A stretch of DNA of 64,000 nucleotides, taken from NCBI GenBank assembly GCA_041392475.1, contig JAWKLZ010000001.1:1798001-1862000 (forward strand), in the 5' to 3' direction. Made by a program: the position numbers and the translations under genes. The notes under the pieces were generated by a model, which saw only the letters and a program-made list of their open reading frames with translations, had not been told where the DNA came from and searched no databases. Positions within the stretch are counted from its first letter, which is position 1; each line of letters starts with the position of its first letter. Of the stretch, positions 9,401-18,028 are shown piece by piece. Origin of the DNA: Chitinophagales bacterium (GTDB lineage: Bacteria; Bacteroidota; Bacteroidia; Chitinophagales; UBA2359).

Positions 9401-10805
9401 TGAAATTTGCCTTCTTCACAATCCAACCTCACTTGCTCAAGACGAAATTAAAAATGTCAGACCACCGTATTCATTTGGAGGAATAAGAGATTTAGGAGAG
9501 CATAACTATGGTGAAAATGACTATGATTATTCAGGTCCGATACGAATGGACTTTAGCAATTATACATTGGGGCACATCGTGAAAGATGGTGGTTCATATT
9601 CTAATCCGCCAGAAAAAATTAAAGTTCGCAGACAAATCTATTGGAGAATTTATGACTTGGGTTGGAACGCTGAACTGTTTAAAGACGCAGAAAATGCTCT
9701 TGGTAATGACAACTATTACAACAGAGGAAGAACAGAAAGAGCCAAGATTGAACGGTATGGAAAAAAGTATTCATGGATTGCATATTTTGAAAATGCAGGA
9801 CTAAGAGACGACTTAGGATTAATGGATAGGGATTGGGATAGATTCAGAATTTCAGGTGCAGACATTGACCCAAGTTTCCCTTCAAAGCCAAAAGGAGAAT
9901 TATTCATCAAAGATGATTTATTAGGGGATAGAGCAACCCCACTTGTTGATTGGTATGAGAACGGTGGTATGCCTTTCATTGAAGATTATCTTTCAATGAA
10001 AGATGTAGCAGGAAATAATGGAGAATGGATTTGCTTAGATGCATACGTATGTCAAGAAGATGTACCTGCTGAAAGACATAGATTCACTTTTATCAGAAGT
10101 TTACTTATAAAAGAAGAAGAATATGATGAGGCAATCGTTTTTTTAAAGAAACAAAATTTAGGTGGAAGATGGATAAGTGAAAAGCGAGAAAATTATTATA
10201 CTTATGCAGGTGAGTTATATTATTGCAAAGATTCGACTTATGAAAACGACACAACTCTGGAATTCATAACTGCTAAAAAGAAAATCAAAATTAAAAGAGG
10301 CGACCCTGGCTATTTTCCCTCAGTGTTTTTTGACATGGAAGACGAAAAATTAGGTTTGCGAAAAGAATTTCCAGATGAAATTGAAAAAGAAGTTTCAGAG
10401 ATAAAAGAGTTTTATGCTTTAATGCCAGTAATGGAATATAATTGGGAGAGTTATCATAGTCACCTCAATGATGCAGGGCATTCAACTGTTGTTGCTAAGG
10501 AAGTTGCGAATCATTTAAAACTACTCAATCAGCCACAAACTTTTGACTTGTTTGAATCCAATGGAAATAAAGCGTCAATCAATATTAATTATCATGATGA
10601 TTACAATAATAATCACAGTTTGGTTTATTTGCGAAAAGACTTACTTAACAAATTTTTAAGCGAAAAGAAATTAAGATTCGTTTGGGCAATTTGGGGTGAA
10701 AGAGACGTTAGGTTTAAAACGAATGAAAGAAGGCAAGATTTTTTTACAACTCATCCTTTTAAAGAACATCAAGTATTTCAAAATATAATTGAGTATGAAA
10801 AATAA
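6456..10805 (+). CDS. Avs-like STAND NTPase with N-terminal PD-(D/E)XK nuclease domain
   Basis: I see three parts in 1449 residues. The N-terminal 150 residues carry an Mrr/restriction-endonuclease-like core: GAGGDGGVEF (Asp50, Glu54), then WGWQCKFF (Gln68, Lys70). The centre is a NACHT/STAND-type NTPase with Walker A AGAAKGKT (363-370) and Walker B IPIVIDGLNE (Asp440). The C-terminal two thirds are helical, repeat-like and presumably sensory. This is the architecture of Avs (AVAST) anti-phage proteins, which bind a phage protein, oligomerise and cut DNA. Avs4-like is the nearest type by effector, but the subtype is not certain. An upstream TTG at 6423 would add 11 residues; I prefer the ATG at 6456. 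The gene is AT-rich, lies between attC-like sites, and looks acquired. Confidence 0.75.
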   Translation: MVTIDKIDFTKLKPYGGDSKKCFEHLCYQIAQKEFGHLGTFTPIDGAGGDGGVEFYLHLPNGEKWGWQCKFFGDNGRLNISSRDSAIENSLETACRNHTDLTKWFLCLKTDLTTDSLSSKGKFSKGERNWFENELPNKIPTGRTIKLEHWGESSFILFLKDLKHIGIRSFFFGELEFSNEWFKKIFDENFEKVKDKYDPDLHSIDKYTQSKIDFLLFDSNYCKHIELLKKDLLEKSNQIEVALKDFRDEKMISEKEVVQRENYFLLCKEFKNHIAYVFERVEFVSNCFKNYSEDLISNFDIKEIRENFFEHFSKIDYTVFEEKSRAFKDASSISYLISDFGNIYNQFFRNYFHEKQKELHFLAGAAKGKTHISCDIVYKKIKEDKPGIFITGDKFTDETNLSEALKQILDINQEFTLDEFIQALDIYGSIVNCKIPIVIDGLNETTFNRFFSPIWKNHLGSLISKISQTNNLIIVTTCRSSYTGRIWNETTDKIFNFLYGFEDYETILEAVNKYFKKYKLKADLFFAPLEKFSDPIFLKIFCEIKNPNWKTSDEVGVNIEEESTYDVFNEYLNQVNKRVTQNNHLLKTGESFISESLAVLSNHLWKNNLREIPVKDFYSLIDSNKPYEKDKSKAEILINEGLVVTRDMRDKQEYVSFTYDILAGYMISENLIHKNQNLQYFTSTEFIEKIIQDTGQHPFFEDVISSLCLLLPQLKRISVHELIERDKKVKFTRSKVFKYLPKIITNQFSKRISFANSAFGKSIISLYKLPAQYVKSEDKNLVANLFFGSHQKKKIFFDLSFKTLGDIKHPLNALFISKVLESMPMNQRDISWTEYIRKKSHDLESFISEFEVQCKNINEESVIVTQKQHVLSKIILWFLTSTNRALRDDATRALYYYGRKFPNEFSSLVYDSLKINDPYVWERTLAALYGVTMAEHNSFKSDKFRNILLPEICKSIYNLIFKENALFSTTHILARDYARRTIEICLLHNPTSLAQDEIKNVRPPYSFGGIRDLGEHNYGENDYDYSGPIRMDFSNYTLGHIVKDGGSYSNPPEKIKVRRQIYWRIYDLGWNAELFKDAENALGNDNYYNRGRTERAKIERYGKKYSWIAYFENAGLRDDLGLMDRDWDRFRISGADIDPSFPSKPKGELFIKDDLLGDRATPLVDWYENGGMPFIEDYLSMKDVAGNNGEWICLDAYVCQEDVPAERHRFTFIRSLLIKEEEYDEAIVFLKKQNLGGRWISEKRENYYTYAGELYYCKDSTYENDTTLEFITAKKKIKIKRGDPGYFPSVFFDMEDEKLGLRKEFPDEIEKEVSEIKEFYALMPVMEYNWESYHSHLNDAGHSTVVAKEVANHLKLLNQPQTFDLFESNGNKASININYHDDYNNNHSLVYLRKDLLNKFLSEKKLRFVWAIWGERDVRFKTNERRQDFFTTHPFKEHQVFQNIIEYEK

Positions 10806-10819
10806 AGCACGAAAACACA

Positions 10820-11513
10820 ATCGAGTAGGTAGCCCGTAAGCGGCTTGCCTACGGGAGTACCTCTCACACCACCGTACATACGGGTCTCGTATACGGCGGT
10901 TTCCTACCCATCTCCGATGATGCTCTTTTCACCATCACCAGCTATTTTGTACTTTAACATAGGGCTACTATCTGTCTATGCTTTTACAGCAATGGATGAC
11001 AACATAGCTCCCTATCCAATTTCCAAAAGGGTAAGATTCAGTCCTTCGCCATGAGCAATCAATACTCGGCTACTATGACCTCTGCTGACTTCTGTAACTA
11101 CCACCTTACTTGTTACCAAGTAGTGTTTTCTCTTCGGCTGATGCATTGCTTCCGTCTCCATAGTTACAGACCTCCCTCGGTAAGGTAAATATCCTTCGGT
11201 CAATCCCTGCTGAATCTACTGTATAGGTACTCATTGCTTCCGCAACGTTTTGGGCGTTAGTATGATGTGCTACCTTACCCGACCTATACAGCCTCGTATC
11301 CAGTTTCTGTTCGTCAGTACCAACCTTTGCAGTCCTGCTTACTTCCAGTGCATGGGTCGCCCCAAACCACCTTGCAGCTTGCTAACAGTTCGAGTCGTCA
11401 CACCCGCCTGTAAGAGACTTTCACTCTCTGGACATTTTGCTTTCACTTCACAAAATCAAACGATTATTTAGGCAATAAGCTAAATCTTCGTTATATTTAC
11501 CATTCAAGGCGCA
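10820..11513 (-). mobile_element. Group II intron copy 1 (ORF-less, 3'-most in the array)
   Basis: Read on the minus strand, the unit ends with a domain V that folds as a 9-bp stem (ACCGCCGTA/TACGGTGGT), a two-base bulge and a 4-bp tip, with catalytic triad CGC. Domain VI follows (CCCGTA/TACGGG stem) and then the terminal CGAT. The 5' end is TGCGCC instead of GTGCGCC. No reverse transcriptase is present, so maturase must act in trans. This copy differs from the others by paired changes that keep helices, for example ACTTG..CAAGT at 11108-11121 against GCTTG..CAAGC in copy 2. Confidence 0.8.
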
Positions 11514-12210
11514 ATCGAGTAGGTAGCCCGTAAGCGGTTTGCCTACGGGAGTACCTCTCACACCACCGAGCGTACATACGGGTCTCGTACTCGGCGGTTT
11601 CCTACCCATCTCCGATGATGCTCTTTTCACCATCACCAGCTATTTTGTACTTTAACATAGGGCTACTATCTGTCTATGCTTTTACAGCAATGGATGACAA
11701 CATAGCTCCCTATCCAATTTCCAAAAGGGTAAGATTCAGTCCTTCGCCATGAGCAATCAATACTCGGCTACTATGACCTCTGCTGACTTCTGCAATTGCC
11801 ACCTTGCTTGTTACCAAGCGGTGTTTGCTCTTAGGCTGATGCGTTGCCTCCGTCTTTACAATTACAGACCTCCCTCGGTAAGGTAAATATCCTTCGGTCA
11901 ATCCCTGCTGAATCTACTGTATAGGTACTCATTGCTTCCGCAACGTTTTGGGCATTAGTATGATGTGCTACCTTACCCGACCTACACAGCCTCGTATCCA
12001 GTTTCTGTTCGTCAGTACCGACCTTTGCAGTCCTGCTTACTTCAGTGCATCCCTCACGAGAAACCACCTTGCAGCTTGCTAACAGTTCGAGTCGTCACAC
12101 CCGCCTGTAAGAGACTTTCACTCTCTGGACATTTTGCTTTCTCTTCACAAAATCAAACGATTCTTTAGGCAATAAGCTAAATCTTCGTTATATTTACCAT
12201 TCAAGGCGCA
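11514..12210 (-). mobile_element. Group II intron copy 2, domain V altered
   Basis: The sequence is nearly identical to the neighbouring copies except in domain V. The stem reads ACCGCCGAG/CTCGGTGGT on the minus strand, and four extra bases sit on the 3' side between bulge and stem. Base pairing is kept, but the bulge is enlarged. Domain V is the catalytic core and normally tolerates little change, so this copy may not splice. Confidence 0.75.
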
Positions 12211-12922
12211 ATCGAGTAGGTAGCCCGTAAGCGGTTTGCCTACGGGAGTACCTCTCACACCACCGTACATACGGGTCTCGTATACGGCGGTTTCCTACCC
12301 ATCTCGATGATGCTCTTTTCACCATCACCAGCTATTTTGTACTTTAACATAGGGCTACTATCTGTCTATGCTTTTACAGCAATGGATGACAACATAGCTC
12401 CCTATCCAATTTCCAAAAGGGTAAGATTCAGTCCTTCGCCATGAGCAATCAATACTCGGCTACTATGACCTCTGCTGACTTCTGCAATTGCCACCTTGCT
12501 TGTTACCAAGCGGTGTTTGCTCTTCGGCTGATGCGTTGCCTCCGTCTTTACAATTACAGACCTCCCTCGGTAAGGTAAATATCCTTCGGTCAATCCCTGC
12601 TGAATCTACTGTATAGGTACTCATTGCTTCCGCAACGTTTTGGGCGTTAGTATGATGTGCTACCTTACCCGACCTATACAGCCTCGTATCCAGTTTCTGT
12701 TCGTCAGTACCAACCTTTGCAGTCCTGCTTACTTCCAGTGCATGGGTCGCCCCAAACCACCTTGCAGCTTGCTAACAGTTCGAAGATAAGGAACTGGACT
12801 TTGTCGTCACACCCGCCTGTAAGAGACTTTCACTCTCTGGACATTTTGCTTTCACTTCACAAAATCAAACGATTATTTAGGCAATAAGCTAAATCTTCGT
12901 TATATTTACCATTCAAGGCGCA
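12211..12922 (-). mobile_element. Group II intron copy 3
   Basis: Domain V and VI are canonical for this family. An insertion of about 20 bp (around 12783-12803, AAGATAAGGAACTGGACTTT) interrupts the domain I region, and one base is missing in the CCATCTCGATG segment. Otherwise it matches copies 2, 4 and 5. Confidence 0.75.
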
Positions 12923-13618
12923 ATCGAGTAGGTAGCCCGTAAGCGGTTTGCCTACGGGAGTACCTCTCACACCACCGTACATACGGGTCTCGTATACGGC
13001 GGTTTCCTACCCATCTCCGATGATGCTCTTTTCACCATCACCAGCTATTTTGTACTTTAACATAGGGCTACTATCTGTCTATGCTTTTACAGCAATGGAT
13101 GACAACATAGCTCCCTATCCAATTTCCAAAAGGGTAAGATTCAGTCCTTCGCCATGAGCAATCAATACTCGGCTACTATGACCTCTGCTGACTTCTGCAA
13201 TTGCCACCTTGCTTGTTACCAAGCGGTGTTTGCTCTTCGGCTGATGCGTTGCCTCCGTCTTTACAATTACAGACCTCCCTCGGTAAGGTAAATATCCTTC
13301 GGTCAATCCCTGCTGAATCTACTGTATAAGTACAGCATCAAATAATTGATGTTTAGGGCGTTAGTATGCGTGGCTACCTTACCCGACCTATACAGCCTCA
13401 TATCCAGTTTCTGTTCGTCAGTACCGACCTTTGCAGTCCTGCTTACTTCAGTGCTTGGGTCGCCCCAAACCACCTTGCAGCTTGCTAACAGTTCGAGTCG
13501 TCACACCCGCCTGTAAGAGACTTTCACTCTCTGGACATTTTGCTTTCACTTCACAAAATCAAACGATTATTTAGGCAATAAGCTAAATCTTCGTTATATT
13601 TACCATTCAAGGCGCACC
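12923..13618 (-). mobile_element. Group II intron copy 4 with a swapped hairpin
   Basis: It matches the other copies except at 13331-13360. The usual 6-bp hairpin with GGAA loop (minus strand CGTTGC..GCAATG) is replaced there by an unrelated hairpin of the same size (CATCAA..TTGATG, 13336-13351). Its 5' end on the minus strand reads GGTGCGCC, one base longer than copy 5. Confidence 0.75.
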
Positions 13619-14312
13619 ATCGAGTAGGTAGCCCGTAAGCGGCTTGCCTACGGGAGTACCTCTCACACCACCGTACATACGGGTCTCGTATACGGCGGTT
13701 TCCTACCCATCTCCGATGATGCTCTTTTCACCATCACCAGCTATTTTGTACTTTAACATAGGGCTACTATCTGTCTATGCTTTTACAGCAATGGATAACA
13801 ACATAGCTCCCTATCCAATTTCCAAAAGGGTAAGATTCAGTCCTTCGCCATGAGCAATCAATGCTCGGCTACTATGACCTCTGCTGACTTCTGCAATTGC
13901 CACCTTGCTTGTTACCAAGCGGTGTTTGCTCTTAGGCTGATGCGTTGCCTCCGTCTTTACAATTACAGACCTCCCTCGGTAAGGTAAATATCCTTCGGTC
14001 AATCCCTGCTGAATCTACTGTATAGGTACTCATTGCTTCCGCAACGTTTTGGGCGTTAGTATGATGTGCTACCTTACCCGACCTATACAGCCTCGTATCC
14101 AGTTTCTGTTCGTCAGTACCAACCTTTGCAGTCCTGCTTACTTCAGTGCATGGGTCGCCCCAAACCACCTTGCAGCTTGCTAACAGTTCGAGTCGTCACA
14201 CCCGCCTGTAAGAGACTTTCACTCTCTGGACATTTTGCTTTCACTTCACAAAATCAAACGATTATTTAGGCAATAAGCTAAATCTTCGTTATATTTACCA
14301 TTCAAGGCGCAC
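13619..14312 (-). mobile_element. Group II intron copy 5 (5'-most, next to the attC-like hairpin)
   Basis: This copy starts with the standard GTGCGCC on the minus strand and directly follows the 5' exon end CTTTGT, just beyond the GCCAGC/GCTGGC hairpin. Group IIC introns typically insert next to stem-loops, and IIC-attC introns insert in attC sites on the strand opposite to the cassette genes. Both points fit here. Confidence 0.8.
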
Positions 14313-14372
14313 ACAAAGTGCAGTCGGCAATTGCCAGCAAAAGCTGGCTACGGCGGCTATGCGAGGACGTTG
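14313..14372 (+). other. attC-like site 1 (right part; intron array splits it from 10818-10819)
   Basis: Once the introns are removed the site runs CAACAAAG ... GGACGTTG over 62 nt. It carries a perfect GCCAGC-AAAA-GCTGGC hairpin at 14333-14348. It resembles site 2 at 16044-16102 (shared CAACAAAG, CAGCAAAAGCTGGC, GGCTAT-like and GGACGTTG blocks). Cassette sequence resumes at GTTGGCAGTAATTA. Confidence 0.6.
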
Positions 14373-14384
14373 GCAGTAATTAGA

Positions 14385-15265
14385 ATGAAACACATCATAA
14401 CAATCATATTCGGACTATTAATCGGAAATTCTGTTTTTGCAACAGGGCAAGTTCCAGATTATATGATTTACAAAGGTGATACAGTAGCAATTTTTTCAAA
14501 TCCATTAGAGCAATATTTTGAACAGATTGGAAAAAGAGAACTTATAGACTTTGTGGGTTGTGGCTCAACAGCTTGTTGGCGCGGTTATAAAGCGATTTGG
14601 GAACTCAAAAATGACAGTTTATTTTTAAGACAGATTACAAGTTGTCATAAAGACTGTGGACTTGAAATTAAGAATGCCGACTTGAAGAAAATGTTTGGAA
14701 CAGATGCCGTATTTGCAAATTGGTTTACTGGAAAAATTGTAATCCCTCAAGGAAATCAAATTCAATACATTCATATGGGCTATGCTTCAATCTATAGGGA
14801 ACTTCATATTTCATTTAAAAATGGATTACAAATAAACGAAAGAACTGTTTCAAACGAAAAAATAGCAAATAAGATTGAACTCGAGAAAAAACAAATGCAG
14901 ATTGCAAAAAAAGTTCAAGACACTCTTTTTTACCAAGTCAAAATGAAAATTGATTGGGACACGATTGCTACACCTTGGTATGACCTATGTGCCGAAAAAT
15001 ATATTTTAACATACAACAGAAAAGGAAAACTAAAGAAGGTTTGGTTGACTGGGAAGGAGAAACTTTTAGAGAAAAAATTGATGATTGGTGGTGGAATATG
15101 ACAGATGATAGAAAATGTAGGAAAACAATAAAGAAAGCTTTGAAACCTATAAATATTTCCTATCTCGATTTGCCAAAACATAAAATAAAAATTCCATTTG
15201 AATTCTTTTACGACAGAAAAACTGGAAAACTGGAACTATGGAAAGAATTTTGGATGGAAGAATAA
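14385..15265 (+). pseudogene. Secreted protein of unknown function, interrupted by one frameshift
   Basis: The ATG at 14385 opens a frame with a clear signal peptide (MKHIITIIFGLLIGNSVFA). The mature part has four Cys in two close pairs (VGCGSTACWRG, SCHKDCGL). This frame stops at 15101. The sense of the protein continues in another frame from about 15040 to the TAA at 15263-15265, with a coherent ending (FEFFYDRKTGKLELWKEFW). A single indel between about 15030 and 15060 would join both into some 293 residues. It is either a real frameshift or a sequencing error. I do not recognise the family. The gene is bounded by TTGGCAGTAATTA (14370) and its near-mirror ending at 15281, as expected of one cassette. 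Confidence 0.6.
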
Positions 15266-15280
15266 TAATAACTACTGCCA

Positions 15281-16043
15281 ATCGAGTAGGTAGCCCGTAA
15301 GCGGCTTGCCTACGGGAGTACCTCTCACACCACCGTACATACGGGTCTCGTATACGGCGGTTTCCTACCCATCTCCGATGATGCTCTTTTCACCATCACC
15401 AGCTATTTTGTACTTTAACATAGGGCTACTATCTGTCTATGCTTTTACAGCAATGGATGACAACATAGCTCCCTATCGAATTTCCAAAAGGGTAAGATTC
15501 AGTCCTTCGCCATGAGCAATCAATACTCGGCTACTATGACCTCTGCTGACTTCTGCAATTGCCACCTTGCTTGTTACCAAGCGGTGTTTGCTCTTCGGCT
15601 GATGCGTTGCCTCCGTCTTTACAATTACAGACCTCCCTCGGTAAGGTAAATATCCTTCGGTCAATCCCTGCTGAATCTACTGTATAGGTACTCATTGCTT
15701 CCGCAACGTTTTGGGCGTTAGTATGATGTGCTACCTTACCCGACCTATACAGCCTCTTATCCTACCGCTTTGCTCTTCTCTTCGACAAAGACATATCTAT
15801 GTCTTTGGTTTCTTTCAGAAACTCTTCTTCGTTCACTATTCGTCAGTACCGACCTTTGCAGTCCTGCTTACTTCAGTGCTTGGGTCGCCCCAAACCGCCT
15901 TGCAGCTTGCTAACAGTTCGAGTCGTCACACCCGCCTGTAAGAGACTTTCACTCTCTGGACATTTTGCTTTCTCTTCACAAAATCAAACGATTCTTTAGG
16001 CAATAAGCTAAATCTTCGTTATATTTACCATTCAAGGCGCACC
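15281..16043 (-). mobile_element. Group II intron copy 6 (solitary, with extra insert)
   Basis: The same intron family stands alone here, 15 nt after the stop of the secreted-protein gene and antisense to it. Domain V/VI match copies 1, 3, 4 and 5. About 68 extra bp lie near 15757-15838, including an AAAGACATA/TATGTCTTT palindrome, in a region where the others have a short linker. Deleting 15281-16043 gives ACTGCCAACAAAG, which restores an attC-like end. Confidence 0.8.
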
Positions 16044-16102
16044 ACAAAGCATCAGCGTTCATTGGCAGCAAAAGCTGGCAACGTCAGCTATACGGGACGT
16101 TG
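16044..16102 (+). other. attC-like site 2 (right part)
   Basis: Joined to CA at 15279-15280 it reads CAACAAAG ... GGACGTTG over 61 nt, with a CAGC-AAAA-GCTG hairpin at 16066-16077. The sequence after GTTG starts the next cassette or element. Site size and ends agree with the two other sites in the window. Confidence 0.6.
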
Positions 16103-16107
16103 AACAA

Positions 16108-16596
16108 GTAGAATTAATCCACAACGACTACCGCAATCAAATCACAGGACAAGCAGCCCCAAAAAAAATCAAAACCTTTGACCCCCTCAATTTCATCCAT
16201 CAATTCCTACAACACCTCCCACCCCGACACTTTCAGCGGCTGCGATATTATGGCTTACATGCCAGCATAAAACAAACAAAAATCAAAGACCAAATCCCCC
16301 AAAAGCTCAAAAGAAATGGCGCAACAGTTCGCACAACCCTGCAAATCATACGAGCCTTATTAGGCATAGAACTTTTAGCCTGTGAGCAATGTGGAGCAGT
16401 CGAATTCGAAAAAAACATCGAAAAACCCGACCACGAATGGTTGGCTAAAAACATCAGAAACTTCAATCCAAGAGCCTCACCCAAAAAACACGACATAAGA
16501 AAATCTTGCTCCAATAACCCATTGGAGAAAAGCAATACTATTGCTAATGGAAAAGTAGCACCCCAAAAGCACCAAACAACCTCACAAACCACTTGA
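16108..16596 (+). pseudogene. IS91-family transposase, C-terminal remnant
   Basis: An open frame without a start codon runs into TGA at 16594-16596. It holds the C-terminal signature of IS91-type (Y2, rolling-circle) transposases: a FIHQFLQHLPPRHFQRLRYYG block, read here in two parts (FIHQFLQHLPPRHF and QRLRYYGLHAS), then a basic segment and a CEQCG zinc-ligand-like pair. The N-terminal two thirds with the catalytic tyrosines are missing. The frame is fused directly to the attC-like site, so recombination there may have removed the 5' part. Confidence 0.65.
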
Positions 16597-16657
16597 TAAA
16601 GCTCTATTTATCCAGTCCTTACCTCCAATTCTAAAAATAAAGCAATTTCTCCATACA

Positions 16658-16824
16658 TTTTTTTGCCCCAAAACAAAATTTGGCTATATTTACGAAGTAT
16701 AAAAGGCAGTCCGAACTAAGAGCCTTTCCCCTATACACCAATTTCGTTCAACTGAAATGTCTGCGCTAAGGAAGCTTGGAGTATTGTTGGAAGGGGTAGG
16801 AGGCGCAGACATTCCTTTGAGTTG
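16658..16824. repeat. Putative IS91-type element end, copy A
   Basis: This 167-bp segment recurs at 30099-30263 (shared TTTGGCTATATTTAC, CCCTATACACC, ATTTCGTTCAA and GCGCAGACATTCCTTTGAG blocks). It contains a perfect 11-bp inverted repeat, AATGTCTGCGC / GCGCAGACATT. Its place after the transposase remnant fits the oriIS end of an IS91-like element. A plus-strand accessory gene follows each copy. Confidence 0.55.
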
Positions 16825-16945
16825 TGTGCAATTCGATAGGACTTGCCTATTGGTTAAATATTCGACTCTTTTAAAAGACAGATGAAAACTATTACTAAAA
16901 ATATATAAATTAGTTATAAATTTGAAGACTAATAGATGTTAGTTT

Positions 16946-18028
16946 TTGATTATAAAAGCTTTAATTATAAATAGTTTGACCAGAACAACTACAGAAATAA
17001 CAATGCTTAAAGCCTTTCATGGTGATTCAATTCTTATTAAAACTTTTGATGAGGATTCTAAAGAATTTATAATACTTGTTGATGGAGGAACTGCTCAAAC
17101 ATTTAGGTATTCATTAAGAGATGAATTAAAAAACATTTCTCGTATCAACCTGCTAGTTCTTAGTCATATAGACTCTGACCATATTGCAGGCTTGATTAGT
17201 TTCTTTAATAATAGCTTAATAGAGATTATTGATATCGACGAAATATGGATGAACAACCCCGATTTGGTCGAAGTTAATACTGGTAATCTAATTAGTGTGA
17301 AGCAAGGAGATAGTTTAAAAGAACTTATTCTAGAAAAAAAACCAGCAGTCAAAATTCATCAAATTTCAACGGAAAAAAGAAAAATAAATAAACTTGGAAT
17401 TGAATTTACATTTTTGTCGCCAACTCCTGAAATTGTAAATAAACTTTATGAGAAATGGGAGTTGTTAAGGGGTGTAAATAAACCAGTAATAGAGGCGAAA
17501 ATTTCTTCAGATAAGAAAAATGATATTCAGTCTTTAGAAGAACTTAGTAAAAAACATTTTACCCCTGATAAAAATATTGATAATGATGTTTTAAATGCAT
17601 CATCTATTTCATTTTTGTTAAAATGCCCAGATACTTCATTATTGCTGCTTGCTGATTCAAGACCAGAAATTATATCCAAAAAACTAAGAGAGCTTGGCTT
17701 TAACGAAAAAAAACCTTTAATTGTTGATTATGTAAAGGTTTCACACCATGGAAGTTCGAATAATACTTCCCAGGAGCTACTAAGTTTGATTAATTGCAAT
17801 AATTACTTAATCTCAACTAATGGAGGTACGGCCAATAATAAACATCCAGCAAGAGAAACTATTGCGCGGATAGTTTATAATTCCAATAGGTCTGAAAAAG
17901 AATTGAAAATTTATTTTAATTACGACCTTGTTGATTTAAAGAACAGAATAGGCCATTTTATTAATGATAACGATCTAAAGCATGGTAATTGGAGTGCTGA
18001 TAATCAAAATAGATTTTATAGTTTATGA
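16946..18028 (+). CDS. lmuA: MBL-fold hydrolase, Lamassu-type effector component
   Basis: This is a ComEC-like metallo-beta-lactamase-fold protein of about 360 residues. Metal-binding motifs are intact: LVDGG (45-49), SHIDSDHIAG (His74, Asp76, Asp78, His79), LLLADSRPE, and VSHHGSS (His267, His268). The frame opens at a TTG. The first ATG (17003) would cut into the first beta strand before HGDSILI, so I keep the longer form with reservation. It overlaps the next gene by 4 nt (ATGA). In Lamassu/ABC-three-component systems, effector slots are filled by hydrolases, proteases or nucleases, and a hydrolase-plus-protease form is known. The substrate cannot be told from sequence. Confidence 0.72.
   Translation: MIIKALIINSLTRTTTEITMLKAFHGDSILIKTFDEDSKEFIILVDGGTAQTFRYSLRDELKNISRINLLVLSHIDSDHIAGLISFFNNSLIEIIDIDEIWMNNPDLVEVNTGNLISVKQGDSLKELILEKKPAVKIHQISTEKRKINKLGIEFTFLSPTPEIVNKLYEKWELLRGVNKPVIEAKISSDKKNDIQSLEELSKKHFTPDKNIDNDVLNASSISFLLKCPDTSLLLLADSRPEIISKKLRELGFNEKKPLIVDYVKVSHHGSSNNTSQELLSLINCNNYLISTNGGTANNKHPARETIARIVYNSNRSEKELKIYFNYDLVDLKNRIGHFINDNDLKHGNWSADNQNRFYSL

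Larger units (their letters stand above)
10820..14312 (-). repeat. Head-to-tail array of five ORF-less group II introns
   Basis: Five copies of a ~0.7-kb unit abut each other at 10820, 11514, 12211, 12923 and 13619. All are oriented on the minus strand, opposite to the flanking genes. Three junctions have identical bases (GGCGCA next to ATCGAG). One (copy 4/5) has two extra C on the plus strand. The array interrupts an attC-like site: joining 10819 to 14313 gives CACAACAAAG, which restores the mirror image of the cassette start at 6349. Confidence 0.8.

Noticed and set aside
10820..14312. CRISPR array or simple satellite
   Set aside because: The unit is ~0.7 kb, has no short repeat/spacer pattern and contains group II domain V and VI, so a CRISPR or a satellite does not explain it.
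10845..15664. Repeated open frames of 63-78 codons on both strands
   Set aside because: They recur once per intron copy at the same place, in both orientations, and their differences follow RNA helices rather than codons. They are by-products of the ribozyme sequence.
16248..16592. Minus-strand hypothetical protein
   Set aside because: It is antisense to a plus-strand frame that matches the IS91 transposase C-terminus, which is the better explanation.
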